Shown here: piece after piece, positions 1 to 5,356 of the stretch
How positions within the stretch are numbered: position 1 is the first letter of the stretch
How the letters are laid out: the number at the start of each line of letters is the position of its first letter
Notes under the pieces: generated by a model
Told to the model about the DNA's origin: nothing
The model's input: the letters and a program-made list of their open reading frames with translations, nothing else
Databases searched by the model: none
Position numbers and translations under genes: made by a program
Source: DASPTB01 sp035623615
GTDB lineage: Bacteria; Actinomycetota; UBA4738
Direction: 5' to 3'
Length of the DNA stretch: 6,709 nucleotides
Assembly: GCA_035623615.1 (NCBI GenBank)
Contig: DASPTB010000213.1
Span: forward strand, 1-6,709

Positions 1-1
1 G

Positions 2-1465
2 CGCGCGTCCGGGGACGCGAGGAAGCGGCTCGTGCTCCCCAAAGCGGAGCGGATGGCCGACGACGCACTCGGCCTTGCGGATGACGACCTCGACCGCGTC
101 GACGCCCTGGAGGCGTTGGCGGAGGCGTTCTTCGACGACTACAAGGGCGACCTCGCGTGGCGCTACTTCCGCGAGGCCGCGGAGCTGCGAAGCCGGACCG
201 CCCCGCCGGATGGGGCCAGGGTCGCCTACCTCGCCGTCCGCGGCTGCGAGGTCCCGCTCCGGTGGCCGGGATCGATTCGGGGCGCTTTGGTGCCCGAATC
301 GGAAGTCAGGGCACTCTCCGAGCTCGGACTGTCCGCCGCTCCTCCGGGAGACAGCGGAGAGCGCGTCCGGCTCCTGGGGCTGCGAGCGGGATGGGCCTTC
401 GCCTACCCGAGTGCCTCGTGGTCGGAGGCCGAGGCCGAGGAGTTGGAGGTAATCGGCCAAGAGGCAGCGGAGATGGCGCTACGGCTCGGCGAACCGAACC
501 TCGCCTCGGGGGCGCTCGATCAGGCGGGCGGGGGTTGGGTCAGCGCCGGCTGGTACGGCCGATCGATGCCGATCTGGGAGCGGCGGGCGGCGCTGATCCC
601 ACGGGTCACCGACGTGCTCGAGATCGGCGATTCGTGGGCGATGGGGGCGTGGCACCTCTTCGAGCTCGCGAGGTACCGCTCCTCCGTTGACGTGGCCGAC
701 GCAGGCCTGATGCAGATCGCGGGGCGAGGGTTGGCCAGCGACCTGCACATTCGCTCGTGGCGTCTCGTGGCGCTGCACCGCCTCGGCGAGTGGGACGAGG
801 CGCTGAGGGAGCTCGATCGAATGCGAGGTCTGCTCGGAGACCGGCGAGACGACCCGCCGTCCTTCGCGAGCCACGCGTTCGCGGCGGCCGCGGCGATCCA
901 TGAATCGCGGGGCGACCGGGTCGAGAGCGACGCACTCGCCGGGTCGCTGCTGCGCCTGGGGAGCGGAACCCATGGGCGTCTGCATCCCTGGCTGCTGAGG
1001 CTTCTGATCCAGCGAGGCGAAGTCGATGTCGCCGAACGATTGGTTCTGGGGCCGACCTGGCGGGTGCACGCCGGCGACGTGTACGAGGGGCGATCCGAGC
1101 TGCTCTCCGTGCGTCGGGCATGGGACGAGGTGCCGGAGATGCTCGAGACGATGCGCCGGCACGCCGCGGGCGCGGGGACGCCGTCGGTCGCCGTGTTCGC
1201 GGACCGACTCGAGGGACGGGCGGCGCTGGCGAAGGGAGACGCGGCCCCCGCGATCGACTCGTTGGAGCGCGCCGTCCGTGGATTCGGCGAGCTCGCGGCG
1301 GTGTGGGAGCGCGCGGTCACGCAGGTCGACCTGGCCGGGGCATTTCGCGCCGTGGGCCGCGACCGGGAAGCCGAGGCCGCAGCCGCGAGCGCCGCGGCCA
1401 CCTTCGAGGAGCTCGGCTCCATTCGCGAGCTGGCCCGCGCTCGTGGGCTCGCCGGTCCGACGTAA
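2..1465 (+). CDS. Helical-repeat (TPR-like) protein, C-terminal part, 5' end cut by window
   Basis: The reading frame is open from base 2 to a TAA at 1463-1465, so the gene probably starts upstream. A GTG at 32 with a possible Shine-Dalgarno (GAGGAAG at 19-25, 6 nt spacing) would give a stand-alone 477-residue protein. However, the ten residues before it continue the same helical, charged pattern, so I favour truncation. The product is almost entirely predicted helix, with TPR-like pairs such as GEWDEALRELDRM and GDAAPAIDSLERAV, and it ends in AAATFEELGSIRELARARGL. That ending is typical of the C-terminal repeat region of large actinobacterial regulators (AAA-ATPase/LuxR or adenylate-cyclase-domain proteins). 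No catalytic motif, signal peptide or membrane segment is visible. By family resemblance it would act as a cytoplasmic scaffold or sensor; the effector domain would lie outside the window. The TPR-like call is fairly safe; the parent family is inference. Confidence 0.72.
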   Translation, partial: RASGDARKRLVLPKAERMADDALGLADDDLDRVDALEALAEAFFDDYKGDLAWRYFREAAELRSRTAPPDGARVAYLAVRGCEVPLRWPGSIRGALVPESEVRALSELGLSAAPPGDSGERVRLLGLRAGWAFAYPSASWSEAEAEELEVIGQEAAEMALRLGEPNLASGALDQAGGGWVSAGWYGRSMPIWERRAALIPRVTDVLEIGDSWAMGAWHLFELARYRSSVDVADAGLMQIAGRGLASDLHIRSWRLVALHRLGEWDEALRELDRMRGLLGDRRDDPPSFASHAFAAAAAIHESRGDRVESDALAGSLLRLGSGTHGRLHPWLLRLLIQRGEVDVAERLVLGPTWRVHAGDVYEGRSELLSVRRAWDEVPEMLETMRRHAAGAGTPSVAVFADRLEGRAALAKGDAAPAIDSLERAVRGFGELAAVWERAVTQVDLAGAFRAVGRDREAEAAAASAAATFEELGSIRELARARGLAGPT

Positions 1466-1563
1466 GCCGACAGTCGGTTGCTGCGACAGGACAGCAAGAC
1501 GCTTGAGTTGCCCACGGCGCGATGAAAGCATCTGCCTGCTGGCGGTGACGAAGGCTTTCGGGG

Positions 1564-1576
1564 CACCCGGAGGGTG
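1564..1576 (+). promoter_or_regulatory. Shine-Dalgarno in a short hairpin, decides the phosphoesterase start
   Basis: GGAGGG at 1569-1574 is the only strong ribosome-binding sequence here. It lies 5 nt before TTG 1580 but overlaps the in-frame GTG 1574, which argues for TTG as the start. The same bases can form CACCC (1564-1568), loop GGA, GGGTG (1572-1576), which would partly hide the site. The hairpin has only 5 bp and a 3-nt loop, so a regulatory role is speculative. Confidence 0.45.
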
Positions 1577-1579
1577 GCG

Positions 1580-3070
1580 TTGAAGAAGCTGCTCGTCCTC
1601 CTCGTGGCACTGGCCACGTGCGTGGTGGGTTCCCGGCAGTGGGGCGCGGCGGCCCGGGCGGCCGCCGCGAGTCCGATCCGGCACGTCGTGATCATCATGC
1701 AGGAGAACCATTCCTTCGACGATATCTTCGGGAAGTTCTGCGCCGAGGTCGCCGCGGGGCAGATCGTCCGGGCGGGCGTCGACGACCCATGCCACGGCGC
1801 GACGACCGCGACGCTCGAGGACGGTTCGACCCGCGCGATCACCCGGGAGGGGGACTACGGACTCAACGTCGACCACAGCGTCGTCGGCCAGCAGATCGTC
1901 ATGGACGGCGGCAAGATGGACGGTTGGAACACCGACACGTACTGCACGCCGACGAGCCGGCAGCCCTACGCGTGCCTGCGGCAGTTCGATCCATTGCACG
2001 GAACCTGCGGCAGGCTCGGCAACCAGAACTGCACGCCGAACATCGACGCGTACGCGGAGCACTACGCGATCTCCGACCGGACCTTCGAGTTCCGGGCGAC
2101 GCCGTCCTGGGCGGGGCACATGGTGCTCGGCTCGGCCACGGTCGAGCAGTTCGTCGGGGAGAACCCGGTCAGGCGGGAGGGCGACCCCGGCGGCGGTCCC
2201 GGGTGGGGATGCGGCTCGGGGAAGTCGACGCCGTGGTACCTCTCGGGAAGGAGCGGGACGCAGGTCGACATCCCCTCGTGCATCCCCAACAAGAGCGGCG
2301 GCCTCGGCCCCGCGTGGAAGGGGTACTCGGGCGTCAAGGCCGCATACGTCCCCACCATCTTCGACCGGCTGGGCGCGGCGCACCTCTCCTGGCGGATCTA
2401 CTACGGGAAAGGCTCCGGCAGCGCCTCCGTCATCGGCTGGTCGATCTGTCCCTCGTTCTGGGAATGCCTGGGATCGTCGCAGTTCGACAACGCCGTCTCC
2501 GACAACCGGTTCTTCCCCGACGCGGCCGCGGGTCTTCCCGCCGTGAGCATCGTGGTTCCTCCGGCGGGGTACTCGTCGCATCAGCCGGGATCGGTGTCGA
2601 AGGGCGACGTCTGGATCGGAAGGGTCGTGCACGCGGTCATGGCCGGCCCCAGTTGGGCCTCGACGGCCATCTTCATCACGTTCGACGACTGCGGGTGCTT
2701 CTACGACGACGTGAACCCCCTGCAGTACACGCCCGACTGGGGGCCGAGGGTTCCGATGGTCATCGTGAGCCCGTACGCCAGGCCGGGCTACACGGACTCG
2801 ACGCCGGCGACCTCGGTGTCGATGCTCACCTTCATCGAGCGGACCTTCGGTCTCCCGGCGCTCAATCCGTGTGCCACAGAGGACGCTTGGGACACGAGTT
2901 GCACCGACGACGCGCGGGACTACGACGGGCAGCCGACCTACGACTTCTCGAACGACTTCGATTTCTCTGGCGTGCAAGCGGGCCGGGTTCCGCTCGCCGG
3001 GGTGGAAGTGCCTTCACGTGAGAAGGCGTGGCTCGCCGCGCATCCAGGGGCCGGCGACGAGCCCACGTAG
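1580..3070 (+). CDS. Secreted phosphoesterase, phospholipase C / acid phosphatase (AcpA) family
   Basis: The predicted enzyme hydrolyses phosphate esters outside the cytoplasm; the substrate (phospholipid head group, sugar or nucleotide phosphate) cannot be read from sequence. Residues 1-30 (from TTG 1580; GTG 1574 adds two) are a Sec-type signal: MKK, a hydrophobic core, then an Ala-rich cleavage region near 22-31. Family blocks follow in order: IRHVVIIMQENHSFDDIFG, whose E42-N43 match the metal-binding Glu-Asn; TPSWAGH, where S176 sits at the Ser/Thr nucleophile position; a His/Asp region at about 334-343; FITFDD, with D369-D370 as metal ligands; then WGPRVPMVIVSPYARPGYTD and FIERTFGLPALN. 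At 496 residues it is a usual length for the family. The mature part carries 14 cysteines (C54 to C441), suggesting several disulfides and an exported protein. A Cys at position 14 lacks a good lipobox (LATC). No Tat motif is seen, unlike mycobacterial Plc proteins. The family is secure; a strict phospholipase C role is not. Confidence 0.9.
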   Translation: MKKLLVLLVALATCVVGSRQWGAAARAAAASPIRHVVIIMQENHSFDDIFGKFCAEVAAGQIVRAGVDDPCHGATTATLEDGSTRAITREGDYGLNVDHSVVGQQIVMDGGKMDGWNTDTYCTPTSRQPYACLRQFDPLHGTCGRLGNQNCTPNIDAYAEHYAISDRTFEFRATPSWAGHMVLGSATVEQFVGENPVRREGDPGGGPGWGCGSGKSTPWYLSGRSGTQVDIPSCIPNKSGGLGPAWKGYSGVKAAYVPTIFDRLGAAHLSWRIYYGKGSGSASVIGWSICPSFWECLGSSQFDNAVSDNRFFPDAAAGLPAVSIVVPPAGYSSHQPGSVSKGDVWIGRVVHAVMAGPSWASTAIFITFDDCGCFYDDVNPLQYTPDWGPRVPMVIVSPYARPGYTDSTPATSVSMLTFIERTFGLPALNPCATEDAWDTSCTDDARDYDGQPTYDFSNDFDFSGVQAGRVPLAGVEVPSREKAWLAAHPGAGDEPT

Positions 3071-3101
3071 CACCTTCGCTGAATTCGGCAATGATGCAGA
3101 G

Positions 3102-3695
3102 ATGACGACCGCGGAGGAGCTCGTCGACGCGCTGGCGCAGGCGCTCGACCAGACCGGCAGGGTGATCGCGGCGACGAGGCTCGGCCAGGGGGACCTCCCC
3201 ACACCGTGCGGCTCGTGGGACGTCCGGGCGCTCGTGAACCACGTCGTCTACGACGCGCGCATGTTCGCCGACACCGCCCAGGGTCTGCCGCGCCCGCCGG
3301 CCGGCGAGGACCTGATCGGCGACGAGTGGAGCGCGGCCTACGACGCCGCGGCTGGCGACTTGATCGCGGTCTGGCGGCGGCCGGGCGCAACCGAGGGAAC
3401 GATCTCGCTGCCGCAGGGAGAGATCCCGCGAACGTGGCGGGTGGGGCAGCAGCTCGCGAACTTCGCCGTCCACGCATGGGACGTGGCGATCGCGACCGGG
3501 CAGCCCACGGACCTCGACCCGGAGGTCGGTCGTGCGGCGCTGGAGTGGGGAAGGCAGAACCTCAAGCCGGAGTTCCGCGGCGCGGAGGGGAGCGGGAAGG
3601 TCTTCGGCCTCGAGGTGCCCGTGTCGGGCGATGCGCCCCTCTACGACCGCCTGGCTGGGTTCTTTGGGCGCGACCCGTCGGTCGACTACGGGTAG
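3102..3695 (+). CDS. TIGR03086-type protein (DinB / mycothiol-dependent isomerase-like fold)
   Basis: This 197-residue protein has the hallmarks of the actinobacterial TIGR03086 family, related to mycothiol-dependent maleylpyruvate isomerase. TPCGSWDVRALVNHVVY lies at 34-50, with H47 as a presumed metal ligand. VHAWDVAIATGQ lies at 123-134, with H124 as the second. The family-typical tail FGLEVPVSGDAPLYDRLAGF is at 168-187. These are four-helix-bundle proteins thought to bind a divalent metal; the reaction is unknown for most members and I assign none. In relatives an acidic residue four positions before the second His often completes the site; here it is N120. The ATG at 3102 is the only in-frame start that fits the family N-terminus, although its Shine-Dalgarno is weak. 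It lies 31 bp after the phosphoesterase stop without a visible terminator, so co-transcription is likely, but a functional link is not shown. Confidence 0.88.
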   Translation: MTTAEELVDALAQALDQTGRVIAATRLGQGDLPTPCGSWDVRALVNHVVYDARMFADTAQGLPRPPAGEDLIGDEWSAAYDAAAGDLIAVWRRPGATEGTISLPQGEIPRTWRVGQQLANFAVHAWDVAIATGQPTDLDPEVGRAALEWGRQNLKPEFRGAEGSGKVFGLEVPVSGDAPLYDRLAGFFGRDPSVDYG

Positions 3696-3734
3696 GCCAC
3701 CCGCGAGGCAGGTCCATTTCATGGGGCCGAGGGG

Positions 3735-3764
3735 TTGACGGCCGCCGCGCCGATGCTCTATAAC
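3735..3764 (+). promoter_or_regulatory. Near-consensus promoter of the ArsR-SRPBCC-VOC operon
   Basis: TTGACG (3735-3740) is separated by 18 bp from TATAAC (3759-3764). Each hexamer matches the housekeeping sigma consensus at five of six positions. The AT-rich -10 stands out sharply from the GC-rich surroundings. Transcription would begin near 3771-3773, leaving a leader of about 22 nt that contains AAAGGAG (3777-3783), 10 nt before the arsR-type start. Confidence 0.8.
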
Positions 3765-3790
3765 GATATAGTTCTGAAAGGAGATCGTTA
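3758..3790 (+). promoter_or_regulatory. Probable ArsR-family operator overlapping the -10 and start site
   Basis: AACgATATaGTT (3762-3773) is a palindrome in which ten of twelve positions pair. It covers the end of the -10 and the predicted start site. CTATA-ACGA-TATAG (3758-3771) is an alternative perfect 5-bp inverted repeat over the same bases. In addition, TAACGAT (3761-3767) recurs inverted as ATCGTTA (3784-3790) with 16 bp between. Binding by the downstream ArsR-type repressor would block RNA polymerase, the standard autoregulation mode of this family. Binding itself is inferred. Confidence 0.62.
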
Positions 3791-3793
3791 CAG

Positions 3794-4201
3794 ATGGCTG
3801 TCGCTGCGAATCAACTCGATGCGGTGTTCGGGGCCCTCTCGGACCCGACCAGACGCGCGATCCTCGCTCGGCTGCGGCGGGGAGAGGCGACCGTCGCCGA
3901 GCTCGCGGCGCCGTTCAGGGTGTCCCAGCCGGCGATCTCGCGCCACCTCAAGGTGCTCGAGCATGCCGGTCTCATCTCCCGCACGCGGCGAGCGACCGCG
4001 CGCCTGAGCCATCTCCGTGCCGAGCCCTTGCGCGAGGCGACGGTCTGGCTGGCCGGCTATCGAGCGTTCTGGGAAGAGAGCTTCGAGCGGCTCGACGAGC
4101 TGCTCGTGAGTCTCCAGGAGCAAGGAGAGGAACAGGACGAAGAGAGAGGCCGGACGCACCCCCGCGGCCGGCGCCGCCCGAAGGGAAGGAGGGCCCCATG
4201 A
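3794..4201 (+). CDS. ArsR-family winged-helix transcriptional repressor
   Basis: This is a 135-residue DNA-binding regulator. FGALSDPTRRAILARL at 12-27 is the ArsR signature, and the helix-turn-helix follows with recognition helix VSQPAISRHLKVLEHAGLI at 43-61. The wing lies at about 62-75, and a C-terminal dimerisation helix at about 83-110 contains WLAGYRAFWEESFERLDELL. It contains no cysteine at all, so it is not a thiol-based metal sensor of the ArsR/SmtB ELCVCD type. It belongs with the ArsR repressors found next to AHSA1/SRPBCC genes, whose inducers are generally unknown. The last 25 residues are an extra, very Arg-rich tail (GRTHPRGRRRPKGRRAP). Part of it is encoded by the next gene's ribosome-binding region, so it may reflect overlap more than function. 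The ATG at 3794 has AAAGGAG at 3777-3783. The stop overlaps the next start (ATGA), indicating translational coupling. It probably represses its own operon through the palindrome at the promoter. Confidence 0.93.
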   Translation: MAVAANQLDAVFGALSDPTRRAILARLRRGEATVAELAAPFRVSQPAISRHLKVLEHAGLISRTRRATARLSHLRAEPLREATVWLAGYRAFWEESFERLDELLVSLQEQGEEQDEERGRTHPRGRRRPKGRRAP

Positions 4202-4680
4202 CCGAGATGCAGATCACCGCCGCACCGGGCGTCCCGCAGGTGCTCACGTCGCGGACGTTCGACGCCCCGCGCGAGCTCGTGTACCGCGCGTTCACCGAGC
4301 CGGACCTCATCGTGCAGTGGCTCGGGCCGCGGCGGTACACGATGACGATCGACCGGTTCGACCTGCGCGACGGCGGCACGTGGCGCTACGTGCACGCCGA
4401 CGATGCCGGCAACGAGTTCGGATTCCACGGCGTGTTCCACGGGGAGGCCTCGCCGGACGGCATCGTGCAGACGTTCGAGTTCGAGGGCGCACCGAGGCAC
4501 GTCTCCATGGACACGGTCACGTTCGAGCAGGCGGACGGCACGACGACCGTGCGGACGAACTCTGTCTTCCAGTCAGTCGAGGCTCGCGACGCCATGGTCG
4601 ACGCCGGGATGGCGTCGGGCATGAACGAGGGCTACGAGCGCCTGGAAGATCTGCTGACCAAGCTCGTCGCCAACGCGTGA
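4198..4680 (+). CDS. SRPBCC / AHSA1-domain protein
   Basis: This 160-residue protein has one START-like helix-grip domain of the AHSA1 (activator of Hsp90 ATPase homologue 1-like) family. The N-terminal signature is SRTFDAPRELVYRAFTEPD (18-36), followed by WLGPRRYTMTIDRFDLRDGG (41-60). Beta strands with HGVFHGE (77-83) form the mid-domain, and the C-terminal helix GMASGMNEGYERLEDLLTKL is at 137-156. Members bind small hydrophobic ligands in a deep cavity; most bacterial ones have no known ligand, and the Hsp90 link applies to the eukaryotic protein only. It is the second gene of the operon, overlaps the repressor by four bases, and has GGAGGG at 4188-4193 before ATG 4198 (a second ATG at 4207 is less well placed). 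The pairing with an ArsR repressor and a PhnB-like VOC protein recurs in actinobacteria and suggests a ligand-responsive unit. It ends in UGA, in frame with the next gene. Confidence 0.93.
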   Translation: MTEMQITAAPGVPQVLTSRTFDAPRELVYRAFTEPDLIVQWLGPRRYTMTIDRFDLRDGGTWRYVHADDAGNEFGFHGVFHGEASPDGIVQTFEFEGAPRHVSMDTVTFEQADGTTTVRTNSVFQSVEARDAMVDAGMASGMNEGYERLEDLLTKLVANA

Positions 4681-4686
4681 ACGGCC

Positions 4687-4715
4687 AGGAGATCGAGTGA
4701 GGAGGAGGAGATCGA
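4687..4715 (+). repeat. Tandem copy of a ribosome-binding segment (AGGAGATCGA x2)
   Basis: AGGAGATCGA occurs at 4687-4696 and again at 4706-4715, a direct repeat with a 19-bp period. The second copy is the Shine-Dalgarno region of the PhnB-like gene (ATG 4717, 6 nt spacing). The first is followed by GTG 4697, which is out of frame with that gene. A small slippage duplication is the simplest explanation. Confidence 0.6.
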
Positions 4716-4716
4716 C

Positions 4717-5187
4717 ATGCAGAGGATCAGGCCGTGTCTGTGGTTCGACACACAGGCCGAGGAAGCCGCGAAGTTCTACGTCTCGCTGTTCGACGACGCG
4801 GAGGTGACCGACGTCCGGTACCTGGACGGCACGCCGAGCGGGGACAACGTCGCCCTGGTGTTCTTCCGGATCGAGGGCATGTCGTTCACGGCCATCAACG
4901 GCGGGCCGCAGTTCCCGTTCACCGAAGCCGTCTCGTTCAGCGTGAGCTGCGCGGACCAGGCCGAGGTGGACCGGTTGTGGAACGCGCTCACCGCCGACGG
5001 CGGCGAAGAGAGTCAGTGCGGGTGGCTCAAGGACCGCTTCGGCCTCAGCTGGCAGATCATTCCCGATCGCATGGGCGAGCTGTTGAGCGACCCGGACCCG
5101 GAGCGAGCGGGGCGTGTCATGCAGGCCATGCTGAAGATGCAGAAGATCGAAGTGGACGTGCTGGAGGCCGCCGCGGCGGGCGTCTAG
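4717..5187 (+). CDS. VOC-family protein, PhnB-like (PF06983, '3-demethylubiquinone methyltransferase-like')
   Basis: This 156-residue protein matches the PhnB-like branch of the vicinal-oxygen-chelate fold closely. It begins IRPCLWFDTQAEEAAKFYVS (4-23). Then come FFRIEGMSFTAINGGPQFPF (49-68), the diagnostic GGGEESQCGWLKDRFGLSWQ (about 95-113), and the tail PERAGRVMQAMLKMQKIEVD (128-147). The family's traditional label, 3-demethylubiquinone-9 3-methyltransferase, is misleading: no S-adenosylmethionine-binding motif is present and the real activity is unknown. It probably forms dimers of paired beta-alpha-beta-beta-beta modules. It is the third gene of the ArsR operon, 36 bp after the SRPBCC stop, with a very strong GGAGGAGGAG at 4701-4710. 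A terminator hairpin begins 9 bp after its stop, so it is the last gene of the unit. It is not closely related to the other VOC gene at the right edge of the window. Confidence 0.93.
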   Translation: MQRIRPCLWFDTQAEEAAKFYVSLFDDAEVTDVRYLDGTPSGDNVALVFFRIEGMSFTAINGGPQFPFTEAVSFSVSCADQAEVDRLWNALTADGGEESQCGWLKDRFGLSWQIIPDRMGELLSDPDPERAGRVMQAMLKMQKIEVDVLEAAAAGV

Positions 5188-5196
5188 TCCTCTCCG

Positions 5197-5232
5197 CGAG
5201 TGAGTCCGCCGGATCTTGGGCGGACCCACTCG
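5197..5232 (+). terminator. Rho-independent-type terminator of the ArsR-SRPBCC-VOC operon
   Basis: A 14-bp stem with one A-C mismatch forms between 5197-5210 (CGAGTGAGTCCGCC) and 5219-5232 (GGCGGACCCACTCG), with an 8-nt loop. It is followed by ATTTCTGT, a short and imperfect U-tract of the kind common in high-GC bacteria. It starts 9 bp after the stop of the PhnB-like gene. Its presence also argues against starting the next gene at TTG 5216, which lies inside the loop. Confidence 0.8.
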
Positions 5233-5242
5233 ATTTCTGTCG

Positions 5243-5259
5243 CAGGGCGCGCAGCCCTG
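5243..5259 (+). other. Second short hairpin after the terminator
   Basis: CAGGGC (5243-5248) and GCCCTG (5254-5259) form a perfect 6-bp stem with a 5-nt loop, 10 bp after the main terminator. No U-tract follows. It may be an auxiliary terminator or a chance structure in GC-rich DNA. The rest of 5260-5356 holds no feature I can support apart from a CGGATCCG palindrome at 5338-5345. Confidence 0.35.
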
Positions 5260-5356
5260 GGTTGGAGAACGCGGCGCGCGGCTTGTCGAGCCTGATCCGG
5301 TTCGGGCCACGGACGTCGCACTCAGTGGATCACCGGGCGGATCCGATGGAATACCG

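Noticed and set aside
1466..1579. A riboswitch (GEMM/c-di-GMP-like or other) before the phosphoesterase
   Set aside because: The conserved core sequences of the classes I know are missing; only short inverted repeats are present.
479..2977. An 832-codon open frame on the minus strand
   Set aside because: It lies antisense to two well-supported + strand genes. Its translation is rich in Arg, Pro, Gly and Val without any recognisable domain, as expected of a mirror frame in GC-rich DNA.
3735..3738. A separate short gene starting at GAC/ATG sequences around 3721-4007 in a second + frame
   Set aside because: It overlaps the ArsR-type gene in another frame and shows no family similarity; its translation is Arg/Ser-rich shadow sequence.
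4681..4740. A SECIS element after the UGA of the SRPBCC gene
   Set aside because: No stable stem with a suitable apical loop is apparent; the segment is dominated by purine-rich ribosome-binding repeats.
5216..5356. A 47-codon N-terminal extension of the membrane protein from TTG 5216
   Set aside because: The start lies in the loop of the operon terminator, has no Shine-Dalgarno, and the extension has low-complexity, non-conserved-looking sequence.
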